Assembly: GCA_016872755.1 (NCBI GenBank)
Contig: VGZE01000013.1
Span: 1 to 41,563 of the forward strand
DNA: 41,563 bases
DNA from: Planctomycetota bacterium
Lineage (GTDB): Bacteria; Planctomycetota; UBA1135; GCA-002686595
Reading direction: 5' to 3'
Of this stretch, positions 25,233 to 33,815 are shown piece after piece. Under the pieces are notes generated by a model, which saw nothing but the letters and a program-made list of their open reading frames with translations, made no database searches and was not told the origin of the DNA. Every line of letters begins with the position of its first letter. The first letter of the stretch is position 1. A program made the position numbers and the translations under genes.

Positions 25233-25266
25233 ACGAACACGAAGCGAGCACGAAGCGAGCACGAAC
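25233..25266 (+). repeat. Tandem 11-base repeat abutting a start codon
   Basis: Two exact copies of ACGAAGCGAGC (25239-25249 and 25250-25260) are flanked on both sides by ACGAAC. The right flank touches the ATG at 25267. The repeat occupies the position where a Shine-Dalgarno sequence would be and contains none. It could be a slippage product or a binding site in the leader RNA. Confidence 0.7.
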
Positions 25267-25383
25267 ATGGCCAAGGCGAAGATCAAGTCCGGAGGTCCGC
25301 TGCGCGGCAAGGGCCGCGTGCGCAAGATCGGGATGGGCTCCGGCCGGTACTGGATCAAGCAGAAGCGCGCCAAGCGCGGCTGA
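25267..25383 (+). CDS. Very basic 38-residue protein, possibly ribosome- or nucleic-acid-associated
   Basis: The frame starts at ATG 25267 and encodes a 38-residue protein with at least 14 Lys/Arg, several Gly, one Trp and one Tyr, and no acidic residue. Key segments are MAKAKIKSGGPLRGKGRVRK and IGMGSGRYWIKQKRAKRG. The composition resembles small ribosomal proteins such as bTHX, but I cannot align it to a named family. Evidence that it is real: its own good promoter upstream, a coherent non-random composition, a clean gap to both neighbours, and a hairpin over its stop. It precedes an Rrf2 regulator by 72 bases. Confidence 0.7.
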   Translation: MAKAKIKSGGPLRGKGRVRKIGMGSGRYWIKQKRAKRG

Positions 25384-25390
25384 TCCGCGC
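25374..25390 (+). terminator. Hairpin straddling the stop codon of the small basic gene
   Basis: GCGCGG (25374-25379), a 5-base loop and CCGCGC (25385-25390) make a perfect 6-bp GC stem. No T-run follows, so termination is uncertain. It could end or attenuate the short transcript before the Rrf2 gene. Confidence 0.3.
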
Positions 25391-25455
25391 GCCGCCCCGC
25401 CAGCCGTACGTTCACCCTTTACATCCGCCGGCGCCGCGGTTCTGCTGAGGGAAGC

Positions 25456-25977
25456 ATGATCTCCCGCGCATCCGTGTATGCGGTCCGCTCGCTGACCTTC
25501 CTGGCGCTGCAGCCGCGCGGGACCTACCACCTGGCTCGGGACATGGCCGAGCGATTGGGCATCCCCGCGCCGTTCCTCGCCAAGATCCTGCAACCGCTGG
25601 TCTCGCGCGGCCTGGTCGATAGCCAGCGCGGTCGCAGCGGCGGCTTCCGGCTCGCGCTCGATCCGGCCGAGATCACGCTGTTCCAGATCGTGGACGCGCA
25701 AGAGCACCTGGGCAAGGTGCGTCAGTGCATGCTCGGGCAGGCCGAGTGCACCGATGAGCGCGCCTGTCCGCTGCACACCTACTGGAAGCGCACCAGCGAC
25801 GAGTACATGGCGATCCTGGCCAGCACCTCGTTGCGAGACCTGTCGCATTTCACCGAGGTGAGCGAAGGCTGCGGCTACCCGATTCCGCTCGCGCTCATCG
25901 AGAGCGCGCGCAAGCCCGCGACGGCGAAGCCCGGCACGAAGGCCGCGGGCAAGCTGCCGGCACGACACAAGTCCTAG
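25456..25977 (+). CDS. Rrf2-family transcriptional regulator with IscR-like cysteines
   Basis: This is a 173-residue winged-helix regulator. The N-terminal HTH includes YHLARDMAERLGIPAPFLAK and the wing RGRSGGFRLALDP. Cys91, Cys98 and Cys104 plus His107 (in CMLGQAECTDERACPLH) match the spacing of iron-sulfur ligands in IscR-type Rrf2 proteins, so it probably senses Fe-S status, NO or redox. A Lys/Ala-rich tail of about 25 residues follows a further Cys in EGCGYP. The start has a GAGG-type Shine-Dalgarno sequence (GAGGGAAGC before ATG). No isc/suf genes adjoin; its targets are unknown. Autoregulation is common in the family but is not shown here. Confidence 0.88.
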   Translation: MISRASVYAVRSLTFLALQPRGTYHLARDMAERLGIPAPFLAKILQPLVSRGLVDSQRGRSGGFRLALDPAEITLFQIVDAQEHLGKVRQCMLGQAECTDERACPLHTYWKRTSDEYMAILASTSLRDLSHFTEVSEGCGYPIPLALIESARKPATAKPGTKAAGKLPARHKS

Positions 25978-26002
25978 CCGGGTCGGGCCGGCGCCGAAGC
26001 GC

Positions 26003-27304
26003 TCAGACGGGAGCCCGCATGTCCGTCGGCCAGGCTCCGAAATGGTCGGCGCCCGCGGCCTCGACGACCACGATGTCCTCGAGGCGGATCCCGAAGCGGT
26101 TGTACAGGTAGATGCCCGGCTCGTCGGACAAGGTCATGCCCGGCTCGAGCTCGATTTCGCTGCCGAGGTCGAAGTACGGATCCTCGTGACCCTCCAGGCC
26201 GATCCCGTGGCCGAGGCGGTGCGCGAAGGCCGAATAGCCGTCGCCGTAGCCGGCCCGCGTGATCACGTCGCGCGCGGCGCGATCGACCTCGCGGCAGCGC
26301 ACGCCGGGCCGGATCGCCTCGAAGGCGGCCTGTTGTGCGGTGCGCACGGTCCGCCACGCGCGCTCGAACTCGGGTGTGGGCGTGCCGAACGGTACCCAAC
26401 TGCGCGTCGTATCGCTCTGGTAGCCGTGCAGCGCGCCGCCGGTGTCGACCAGCACGACCTCGCCCGCTCCCAAGCGGGCCTGATCGTGGTCCCCGTGCGG
26501 GAATGCGGCGGCAGGTCCGATCAGCGCCAGCACCCAAACGTCCTTCAGCCCGAGCGCCTCCTGCGCCGCGCGCATGCGCGCGGCGACCTCGGCGCCGGTG
26601 ACACCCGGTTCCAGCGTCTGCGCGGCGGCAGCGATCGCGCGCTGCGTCAGCACGCTCGCGTGCCGCATCAGCGCGAGCTCGTGCGGGTCCTTGCGCGCGC
26701 GCGTGGCGAGCAGCACGTCGCGGGCCATGCGACAGTGTTCGCGGCCGTGCGCGGCGGCGAGTCCGTCGGCCGCGAACAGGCGCAGCTGGGGTTCGAAACC
26801 GACGCGCTCGACGCGCCGCTCGCGCAGGGCCGCGGCTGTCGGCGCGAACGCGTATTCGTGCTCCTGCCACTCGACGAGCAGCGGGTCGTGGATGCCGGCC
26901 GCCGCGAGCTTCAGGCGCGCCTTGGGTGCCTCGAACTGGGGACAGATCCAGAAGCTGCTGCCGTCCGCCAGCACGCTCAGCGCGAAGAGCCGCTCGGAGC
27001 GGCCCCAGGCGACTCCCGTCAGGTAGGTCAGCGTCGGGCCCGGCTCGCACACGAACGCGTCCAGGCCCAGCGCCGGCAGCAGCGCGGCCAACCGCGCTCG
27101 GCGCGCCGCGCGCTCCGGAGCGCTGATCGGTTCCGGCGCGCCGTCCGTGTCGCGGAGGTCGGCGAACAGCTCGGCGTCGCGGGCGCGCTGCTCCGGTGTG
27201 CGCTCGACGACCTGCGGTCGGACGGCGGTGCAACCGCACAGCGCCGCGGCGCCGACGAGGAAGTCGCGGCGATTTCCCGCACGTCCGGCAATCGATCGAC
27301 TCAA
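26003..27304 (-). CDS. M24-family (Xaa-Pro aminopeptidase-like) metallopeptidase, predicted Tat-exported lipoprotein
   Basis: This is a 433-residue creatinase/prolidase-fold peptidase. The N-terminus combines a twin-arginine motif (NRRDFLV, Arg12-Arg13) with a lipobox-like L-C-G-C ending at Cys25. An N-terminal creatinase domain covers about 60-190. The catalytic pita-bread domain has VLVDTGG and SDTTRSW (metal Asp pair), HRLGHGIGLEGHEDPYF (metal His) and DEPGIYLYNRFGIRLED (metal Glu). I infer a TTG start at 27304: AAGGAG lies 8 bases upstream, it overlaps the previous stop, and it places RR at the expected site. It would remove N-terminal residues before proline in the envelope. Confidence 0.85.
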   Translation of the reverse strand: MSRSIAGRAGNRRDFLVGAAALCGCTAVRPQVVERTPEQRARDAELFADLRDTDGAPEPISAPERAARRARLAALLPALGLDAFVCEPGPTLTYLTGVAWGRSERLFALSVLADGSSFWICPQFEAPKARLKLAAAGIHDPLLVEWQEHEYAFAPTAAALRERRVERVGFEPQLRLFAADGLAAAHGREHCRMARDVLLATRARKDPHELALMRHASVLTQRAIAAAAQTLEPGVTGAEVAARMRAAQEALGLKDVWVLALIGPAAAFPHGDHDQARLGAGEVVLVDTGGALHGYQSDTTRSWVPFGTPTPEFERAWRTVRTAQQAAFEAIRPGVRCREVDRAARDVITRAGYGDGYSAFAHRLGHGIGLEGHEDPYFDLGSEIELEPGMTLSDEPGIYLYNRFGIRLEDIVVVEAAGADHFGAWPTDMRAPV

Positions 27305-28551
27305 CGGGGGAGCTCCTTCATCAAGCGCTCGTAGACGCGCCGCGCAAGCATCGCATGTCCGGCCGGCGAGTAGTGGCCGGTGTCCTCCAGCAAGTACAGG
27401 CTCTGTGCCGCGTGCGGATAGTCGGCGCGGATCGTGTCGAGCCCGCGCTCGTTCTTGCCGAGCCCGCCCCGGTTGATCTCCTCGACCAGTTCGGGCATCG
27501 CCGCGTAGAACGCGTCGGTCGGATCGAGGTAGAGGATCGCCGCGGAGCCGTCCGCGCGCTTGGCTCCGGCGGCCCACGGCTGCCAGAACACGCCGGGTCG
27601 CCGGTCGTCGCGCACCATCAGCTGGATCAGCTGCGGCAGCATCAGCAGCACGAGCCGGCCGTTCTCGGCCTCGAGCGTCGTACGCACCCCTTGCAGACGC
27701 TTGGCGCAGTGATCCCACAGCCAGCGCACGGTCGGCGCATAGGGGTCGCTCTGGAAATTCCGATCGAGCTCCTTGGCCTGCTGCGCTTCCGCCGCCTGCG
27801 GGGAAGGAGGCTTGGGCATCCAGCGATCGATCACGTGGCGGCGCAGCAGGTCGTACGTCGCCGTGCGCAGCACGTGGCGCCGGAATGCGTAGTCGGCATC
27901 GTCGCTGGAGGGGTCCATCAGCACGACGTCGTGCGGCAGGCACGGCACGATCAACAGGTTCGGTTGCCACGGCCGAATCACGCGTTCGTACGTGCGCGCC
28001 ATCTGTTCGAACACGTAGCCCTGGACCGCGAAGTTCATCACGAGCACACGGCGCGCATCGCCGCGGCGCAGGAAGTCCTCCTGCAGCAGGCGCTCGAGCT
28101 GCTGGGACCAGATGTCGGCGAAGGCCACGGAGGTCCCATAGGTGTACGAGTTGCCGACCACCGCGACGCGGTACAGGTTCGGATCCTGGATCGGCCGACC
28201 GTCGGGGCCGTAGCTCGGCGGATCCCAGGCCACCGCTCGGTAGCCGGTGGTCGCAAGGGGCTCGCGCTCGGCGGCGTCCCAATCCAGCGGCGTCCAGCTC
28301 TCATGGCTGCGCGTCTCGGTCCGACCTTCCAGCAACGCGGGCTCGCGGTACTCGACCCAATTGATGTCCTCCGGCACCAGCAGGTCGCGCGACCAGCCGC
28401 GCTGATCGGGCAGCATGCGCCAGCCGAGGTAGTCGTCGCGCTCCTGCACCACGTAGGCGCCCCAGCCGAACTGCCGCAGCACGAGCTCCAGCACGACGAG
28501 CGCGACGACGCAGGCCGTCGTCCGCCAACCGATCCAGCGCAGTGGGTTCAT
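27301..28551 (-). CDS. Membrane-anchored SGNH/GDSL-type hydrolase (AlgX/AlgJ-like partner of MBOAT)
   Basis: This 416-residue protein has one N-terminal hydrophobic anchor (about 11-26) and a periplasmic SGNH fold. The nucleophile block reads VVGNSYTYG (Ser135, with Asn in place of the GDS Asp). A later Asn block is NFAVQGY, and the C-terminal DTGHYSPAGH gives Asp390/His393. The order next to an MBOAT acyltransferase is the usual pair for O-acetylation of exported polysaccharides, where the SGNH protein completes acyl transfer outside the membrane. The gene begins 9 bases after the MBOAT stop and overlaps the M24 gene by 4 bases. Transferase versus esterase activity cannot be decided. Confidence 0.8.
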   Translation of the reverse strand: MNPLRWIGWRTTACVVALVVLELVLRQFGWGAYVVQERDDYLGWRMLPDQRGWSRDLLVPEDINWVEYREPALLEGRTETRSHESWTPLDWDAAEREPLATTGYRAVAWDPPSYGPDGRPIQDPNLYRVAVVGNSYTYGTSVAFADIWSQQLERLLQEDFLRRGDARRVLVMNFAVQGYVFEQMARTYERVIRPWQPNLLIVPCLPHDVVLMDPSSDDADYAFRRHVLRTATYDLLRRHVIDRWMPKPPSPQAAEAQQAKELDRNFQSDPYAPTVRWLWDHCAKRLQGVRTTLEAENGRLVLLMLPQLIQLMVRDDRRPGVFWQPWAAGAKRADGSAAILYLDPTDAFYAAMPELVEEINRGGLGKNERGLDTIRADYPHAAQSLYLLEDTGHYSPAGHAMLARRVYERLMKELPR

Positions 28552-28560
28552 TGCGGGAGC

Positions 28561-30000
28561 TCAGAACTGGAAGTAGATGAACGGCGCGAGGCCAGGGGGA
28601 TGCAGGGCGAACAGCAACACGATGGCGGTCGCGAGCCCCAGGCCCTGGAGCCAGCTCGGAACCGCGTGGAAGAGCCGTTCGAGCCATGCTACGAAGCCTT
28701 CGGGCAGGCAGTGCGTGATCACGCCCAGCGCGAGGATCAACCACAGTTGCCAGGGCAGCACCGGCAGCGCCCGCGACCAGTCCGTGAACTGCGCACAGGC
28801 GGTCGTGAAGTCGCCGAGGCTGCGGCAACGGAAGAGGATCATCGAGAAGGCCACGACGTGGAACGCGAAGAGCGTCCCCAGCACGGTCGTGCGCAGACCC
28901 GGTTGGAATTTCCCGCCCGGGATCACGTGCTTGCGCAGCAGCCGCACCAGCACGAGCCACGCGCCGTGGTAGGCGCCCCACAGCACGTAGGTCCAGGCGG
29001 CACCGTGCCACAGACCGACCAGGGTCCAGGCGATGAACACGTTGCGGCAGCCGCGCCAGAAGCCGACGCGCGAGCCGCCCATCCAGACGTACACGTAGTC
29101 CTGGAACCACGTCGACATCGAGATGTGCCAGCGCGACCAGAACTCCTCGAGGCTCTTGCTCCTGAAGGGCGCGTCGAAGTTCTTCATCAACTCGAAGCCG
29201 AAGAGCCGCGCCGAGCCGATCGCGATGTCGGAGTAGCCCGCGAAGTCGCCGTACAGCTGCAGTGCATAGGCGTACGTGACGAGCAGCATGCCCCAGCCGC
29301 CGAGCTGTCCCAGCGTCTCCTGATCACGGAAGTGCGGGTCGACGATGTGAGTGCCGAGGATGTCGGCCATCAGCAGCTTCTTCAGCAGCCCGCGCAGGAT
29401 CTGGAAGAGGCCGGAGGACACGCGCGCGGCGTCGAAGAGCGGCGGGCGCTCGAGTTGCGGCAGGAAATCGCTGGCGCGCACGATCGGCCCCGCGACGAGC
29501 TGCGGGAAGAACGCCACGAACAGCGCGAAATCGAGCAGGCTGCGGCACGGCTTCAACGTGCCGCGATAGACATCGATCGTGTAGGAAAGCGTCTGGAACG
29601 TGTAGAAGCTGATGCCGGCCGGCACGGCGATGCCGAGCAACCACGGATCGAAGTGCAGGCCGAGCTTCGCGAACGCCGCCTGGAAACTCGTCGTGAAGAA
29701 GTCGTAGTACTTGTAGAACCCGAGCAGGCCGAGATTGCCGACCAGCGAAGCGGCCATCCACAGCCGCTTGCGGCGCGCGTCTCCCGCGGCGGCTCCGGCG
29801 GCGATACCCAGGCCGGCGCCGTAGTCGAGCGCGGTGCTCGCGAGCAGCAGCCACGTGAAGCGCCAATCGGCCCAGGAATAGAACAGCCAGCTCGCGATCA
29901 ACAGCAGCGCGTGGCGCAGGCTTCGCTTCTGCTTCAACGTCCAGAAGAGGACGTAGCAGACCCACAGCAGGATCACGTATTCGAAGCTGTTGAACAGCAT
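28561..30000 (-). CDS. MBOAT-family O-acyltransferase (AlgI-like)
   Basis: This 479-residue polytopic protein moves acyl groups, usually acetyl from acetyl-CoA, across the inner membrane to a periplasmic carrier or glycan. The invariant MBOAT His is H332 in LVGLWHGAAWTYVLWG, and a second conserved His is H292 in FWSRWHISMSTWF. The N-terminal MLFNSFEYVILLWVCYVLFW and FYKYYDFF segment are typical of AlgI/PatA-type members. About ten spans are visible. It sits between an S9 peptidase gene and the SGNH gene, and no polysaccharide polymerase or export gene is adjacent. Confidence 0.92.
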   Translation of the reverse strand: MLFNSFEYVILLWVCYVLFWTLKQKRSLRHALLLIASWLFYSWADWRFTWLLLASTALDYGAGLGIAAGAAAGDARRKRLWMAASLVGNLGLLGFYKYYDFFTTSFQAAFAKLGLHFDPWLLGIAVPAGISFYTFQTLSYTIDVYRGTLKPCRSLLDFALFVAFFPQLVAGPIVRASDFLPQLERPPLFDAARVSSGLFQILRGLLKKLLMADILGTHIVDPHFRDQETLGQLGGWGMLLVTYAYALQLYGDFAGYSDIAIGSARLFGFELMKNFDAPFRSKSLEEFWSRWHISMSTWFQDYVYVWMGGSRVGFWRGCRNVFIAWTLVGLWHGAAWTYVLWGAYHGAWLVLVRLLRKHVIPGGKFQPGLRTTVLGTLFAFHVVAFSMILFRCRSLGDFTTACAQFTDWSRALPVLPWQLWLILALGVITHCLPEGFVAWLERLFHAVPSWLQGLGLATAIVLLFALHPPGLAPFIYFQF

Positions 30001-30018
30001 GCGAGGGTCCGCCGCACT

Positions 30019-32499
30019 CTATCGGCTGCGGCGGCCCGCTTCCACGCTTCCATCGTGCAGGTGGCGGCGCAGAAAGGACTCGATGCGTTCGTATTGATCG
30101 AGCCAGTGCGGGCCGGAATCGTAGGCGTGGCCCTGGCTCGGGTAGACCATCAGCTCGAAGTCCTTGCCGAGCACGATCAGTCGTTCGACCAGTCGCAGCG
30201 TGTCCTGCGCGAACACGTTGTCGTCGCGCAGCCCGTGCAGCAGGAACAGCGGATCCGCCAGGCCGGCGGCGTGATCGATCGGTGATGCGGCCGCGTAGGC
30301 CTCCGGATGCGTGGAGGGCTTGCCCAGGCGCGGCTGCGTGTAGCTCGGTGTGTAGCCGCGCCAATCGGTGACCGAGCGCAGCGCCGCGCCCGCGCGCCAG
30401 CGACCGGGCTCCTTGAACAGCGCCATCAGCGTCAGGAAACCGCCATAGGAGCCGCCGTACAGCGCGACGCGCTCGCGGTCGAGCGCGCGCTCGGCGGCGA
30501 GGGCATCGAGCACGGCGTTTATGTCGGAGAGCTCCAGCTCGCCGAGCCGGCCGTGCACGTCCGTGCGGAACTTGTGGCCGTAGCCCTTGCTGCCGCGGTA
30601 GTCGACGTCCACGACGGCGTAGCCGAGCCGCGCGAGCCGCGCGTGGAACATCCAGTTGAGCGGGTACTCGGTCAGCGAGTCGGTGACGTTCTGCAGGTAG
30701 CCCGCGCCGTGGACGAAGACGACGCAAGGCGCGTCCCGGCGCCCGGCAAGCCAGACATTCGCCCACACGTTCGTGCCGTCGGCGGACCTGAACGAGCGGC
30801 GAGTCGGGAGCTGCCAGCGCGCGCGTGCGAAGCCCTCGGGCGCAGTCGCCGAGAGCCGGCGAACACCTCGCGCATCGCTGGCCCAGATCTCGGCAGTCGC
30901 GCCGGATGATTCGTGCAGGAAGGCAGTCACGGAGCCGTCGCGGCTCGCGCGCGCGTCGGTGTTGAATCCCGGGGGCTGCAGGATGCGCCGAGCCTCGGGC
31001 CCGATCACGTGCAACTCGTGCCGGCCCGGATCGGCAGTCGCGGCCTCGACGAGCAGGCCGCCTTCGCGCAGGGGAATCAGCCGATCGACCTCTCCGGCGA
31101 AGCCCGGGATCGCAAAGTCCGCGCTCGACTCGATGGACGCGCTGTCCGCGCGCTCGACGCCGGCGTACCAGATCCGCTCCCCCGGAGTGCTGCGCGCGTC
31201 CCACGCGAATTGATTCGCCGGGCCGCCCACCCAGCCGCCCGTGCAATCGCGCGGGCGCGACAACTCGCCCCAACCAGCGCGTCCGATCAACAGGTACTGC
31301 TGACACTTCCAATCCGGAGCCGTCCAGCGGAGCACGAGCTCATCACCCTCGGGGCTCCAGTCGACGACGCTGTACCAACCGGTATCGAACGGCTCACACA
31401 GCGCGACCTCGCGGCGTTGGCCGGTCGTCGTATCCCAGCAGTACATGCGCACGGCCGACGGGCCGTCCTCGGCGGTCTCGCGGCGGCCTTCTCGCACGCT
31501 GACGCGTTCGCTTAGGAAGTCCGGAATGGGAATCGGTCCGCTCAAACGGCTCTTGTCGCGCTGCAGCGCGAACACCCAACTGCCGTCGGGGGACAAGCGC
31601 TCGCCCTCGCGGTGCTCGAGCGAGTCATAGTCCAACAGCTCGACCGCGCGGCCCTCGTCGCGGAGCCAGACCTGAGCGGGTCGGGTCTCTTCGGGGGTCG
31701 CGCCGCGCACGATCGGTCCGACCGGGGAGAATGCGACGGCGAGGTCGCTGGACCATTGAAGCGCACTTGCCCGCGGACCGAGCGACAGGTTCTGACACTC
31801 CAGGTCCGCCGGCTCGAGCGCACGTGACTCCGCCAGGCGCGCGGCTCCCACTGCGAACAGGTCATCGCTGTCGTAGATCCGCAGACGCGTGGCCTCGGGG
31901 GCTTCAGGGTCGAAAATCACGCAATCCGCGGCGCCCTCGTCGTGCGGCGGCCATTCGAGCCGTTCGAGCGCGCCGAGCGTGCCGGCGAGCGCGTTGGCCG
32001 ACTCCGCGGCGGTCGTGCGCCGCTCGGGCAGCAGCTCGAAGCGCGTGCGTGCGAGCGGATCGATGCGCCACAGCCCGCTGCCGCGCGCGACATACAGCGC
32101 GCCGCCGCGGAGGTCGTAGGTCCAGGCCGACGGCTCGAGCTCGGCCGGCGCCGGTTGGGACGCGGGCTGGGACTCCGAACGCGGCGGGGGAGGCAACAGG
32201 GCCGCGAGCTCGATTCCGCAGCGCTCGCCGGCGCGCGGGCCGCCGGTTTCGAGCACGCGCAGCGTGCCTTCCTCCGGCGCGTAGATCGGGATCCCGGGCG
32301 ACCAACGCACGACGACGCTCGAGCCGTCGGCCGCAATCGCGAGCAGTTGAGGCCGCTTGTCGAGCAGTTCGGCGCCGCTGAAGATCGCCTGCAGGCTCGG
32401 CACGTCCGCGGGATCGACCGCGCGCCCCGGCGCGGCGCAGGCACCGGCCAGCGCGCACAGGGCCGCGCACGTGAGTCGACCGAAGAGGCCGGCGCGCAT
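30019..32499 (-). CDS. Prolyl oligopeptidase-family (S9) serine peptidase, probable lipoprotein
   Basis: This 826-residue protein has an N-terminal signal with a lipobox-like A-G-A-C (Cys21). A long beta-propeller-like region with many WSPEGDEL/FSPVG/DGSWVFAL blades (about 40-570) resembles dipeptidyl-peptidase IV. The C-terminal alpha/beta-hydrolase domain has catalytic Ser684 in LYGGSYGGFL, Asp759 in LHGLRDDNV and His791 in YPSQGHAYD. It would cleave short peptides, often after proline, in the envelope. The start ATG 32499 overlaps the GGDEF stop by one base; the MBOAT gene follows after 18 bases. The Glu-rich DPP-IV N-terminal anchor motif was not identified. Confidence 0.88.
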   Translation of the reverse strand: MRAGLFGRLTCAALCALAGACAAPGRAVDPADVPSLQAIFSGAELLDKRPQLLAIAADGSSVVVRWSPGIPIYAPEEGTLRVLETGGPRAGERCGIELAALLPPPPRSESQPASQPAPAELEPSAWTYDLRGGALYVARGSGLWRIDPLARTRFELLPERRTTAAESANALAGTLGALERLEWPPHDEGAADCVIFDPEAPEATRLRIYDSDDLFAVGAARLAESRALEPADLECQNLSLGPRASALQWSSDLAVAFSPVGPIVRGATPEETRPAQVWLRDEGRAVELLDYDSLEHREGERLSPDGSWVFALQRDKSRLSGPIPIPDFLSERVSVREGRRETAEDGPSAVRMYCWDTTTGQRREVALCEPFDTGWYSVVDWSPEGDELVLRWTAPDWKCQQYLLIGRAGWGELSRPRDCTGGWVGGPANQFAWDARSTPGERIWYAGVERADSASIESSADFAIPGFAGEVDRLIPLREGGLLVEAATADPGRHELHVIGPEARRILQPPGFNTDARASRDGSVTAFLHESSGATAEIWASDARGVRRLSATAPEGFARARWQLPTRRSFRSADGTNVWANVWLAGRRDAPCVVFVHGAGYLQNVTDSLTEYPLNWMFHARLARLGYAVVDVDYRGSKGYGHKFRTDVHGRLGELELSDINAVLDALAAERALDRERVALYGGSYGGFLTLMALFKEPGRWRAGAALRSVTDWRGYTPSYTQPRLGKPSTHPEAYAAASPIDHAAGLADPLFLLHGLRDDNVFAQDTLRLVERLIVLGKDFELMVYPSQGHAYDSGPHWLDQYERIESFLRRHLHDGSVEAGRRSR

Positions 32500-33815
32500 C
32501 AGGCGCGCACCCCGCCCGCGCTCGGCGCGCCGGCCGCCGGAAGCAGCGGTTCGGGCTCGGCGCCGTGCACGCACAGCGCGCTGCCCTGGCGCTTGGCGCG
32601 GTACATCGCCCCGTCCGCGAGCCGCAGCAGCTCGTCGGCATTCGCCGCGTGCCCGGGATGCAGCGCCAATCCCAGGCTGGCCGACACGCACAATTCCCGA
32701 CTCTCGAAGCGCACCGGAAGCCGGATCGCCTCGAGCACCTTGGTGGCGACCGCGCGCGCATCGTCCACTCCGGACAGGCGCGGCAGGAGCAGCGCGAATT
32801 CGTCTCCGCCCAGCCGCGCGATCGTGTCGCCCCGCCGCAGCACGCCGCGCAGGTTCTCCGCGACGCCCTTGAGCAGGGCGTCGCCGGCGCGATGGCCGTG
32901 CGCGTCGTTGATCAGCTTGAACCCGTCCAGATCGATGTACAGCACGCCCAGCCGCGACTGCTGGCGGCGCGCGTGCTCGAGCTCGAGCTGCAGGCGGTCC
33001 TGGAGCGTCACTCGGTTGGACAGGCCGGTCAGTTCGTCGTGGTAGGCCAGTCGGCGCATCGACTCGGCGTAGCGCACTCGTTCGCTGGCGTCGCGCAGCA
33101 CCAGCACCTCGCCGCGCAGGTTGCCGGCCGCGTCGCGAATCGGGGCGCGGCTGTGGTCGACCGGAAGCTCGCTCAGGCCCGCGCGGTTCAGCCAGTGCGT
33201 GGTTGCGAGCTTGTCGGGTGTGGCGGGCTGCTCTGCCGACGGTTCCCGCACGCGCAGCACGAGCACTTCCTCGAGCGGTCGGCCGACCAGCCGTTCGGCC
33301 GGGCTCGCCAGCAGCGCGGCCGCGCGCGGATTGGCGAAGGTGATCTTCCCGGCCGCATCGGTCGATATCACCGCGTCGTCGATGCTGTGCAACGTCGTGC
33401 GCGTGAACTCGCGCTCTTCGTGCAGCCGCTGTTCGATCGCCATGCGGCGCAGCGCGAGCTCACGCACGATCCACAGCGCGAAGGCGACCAGCACGCGATC
33501 GACCACCTCCTGCGCCGACAGCCCGAAGGCCTCGTGCACGCGCGTGTACCCGCTGCCGTAGCGCGCGCCGAGCAGCGGCAGGATCAGCAGGTTCAGCCCC
33601 TGCGCCAGCCAGTAGATCGAGAGCAGCGAGCGTTCCGCGCGCACCCACAGGCTGATCAGCAGCGGCACGACGTACACGATGCCCACCGCGAAATCGCCGC
33701 GCTCGCGCAGGTTGAGCAAGAGGTCGATCGCGAAGATCCCCAGGCACAGCGCGAGCGGAACCCAACGCCGCACCCAGGGACGGGCTTCGGTCGCCGGGAG
33801 GTTGGCTGCGCTCAC
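32499..33815 (-). CDS. Membrane-bound PAS-GGDEF diguanylate cyclase
   Basis: The product makes c-di-GMP from two GTP. From the GTG at 33815 it has 438 residues: about four N-terminal hydrophobic segments (16-35, 46-60, 64-82, 105-120), a PAS domain (about 138-248, HSIDDAVISTDAAGKITFAN) and a GGDEF domain (about 256-412). The active site LGGDEF is at about 335-340 with all residues intact. An inhibitory I-site RRGD lies exactly five residues before it, predicting product feedback. An upstream TTG at 33851 adds 12 residues; neither has a Shine-Dalgarno sequence, but a -10-like TACGGT lies 6 bases before the GTG. It is first in a five-gene unit. Confidence 0.88.
   Translation of the reverse strand: MSAANLPATEARPWVRRWVPLALCLGIFAIDLLLNLRERGDFAVGIVYVVPLLISLWVRAERSLLSIYWLAQGLNLLILPLLGARYGSGYTRVHEAFGLSAQEVVDRVLVAFALWIVRELALRRMAIEQRLHEEREFTRTTLHSIDDAVISTDAAGKITFANPRAAALLASPAERLVGRPLEEVLVLRVREPSAEQPATPDKLATTHWLNRAGLSELPVDHSRAPIRDAAGNLRGEVLVLRDASERVRYAESMRRLAYHDELTGLSNRVTLQDRLQLELEHARRQQSRLGVLYIDLDGFKLINDAHGHRAGDALLKGVAENLRGVLRRGDTIARLGGDEFALLLPRLSGVDDARAVATKVLEAIRLPVRFESRELCVSASLGLALHPGHAANADELLRLADGAMYRAKRQGSALCVHGAEPEPLLPAAGAPSAGGVRA

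Noticed and set aside
25267-25383. Assigning the small basic protein as ribosomal protein bTHX
   Set aside because: Size and charge fit, but I could not line up the bTHX core pattern convincingly, so no name is given.
27196-30285. A 1029-codon open frame on the plus strand, opposite the M24, SGNH and MBOAT genes
   Set aside because: It has His/Gln/Arg-rich low-complexity composition with no recognisable domain. The minus strand encodes clear families. Long antisense frames arise from GC-biased third positions.
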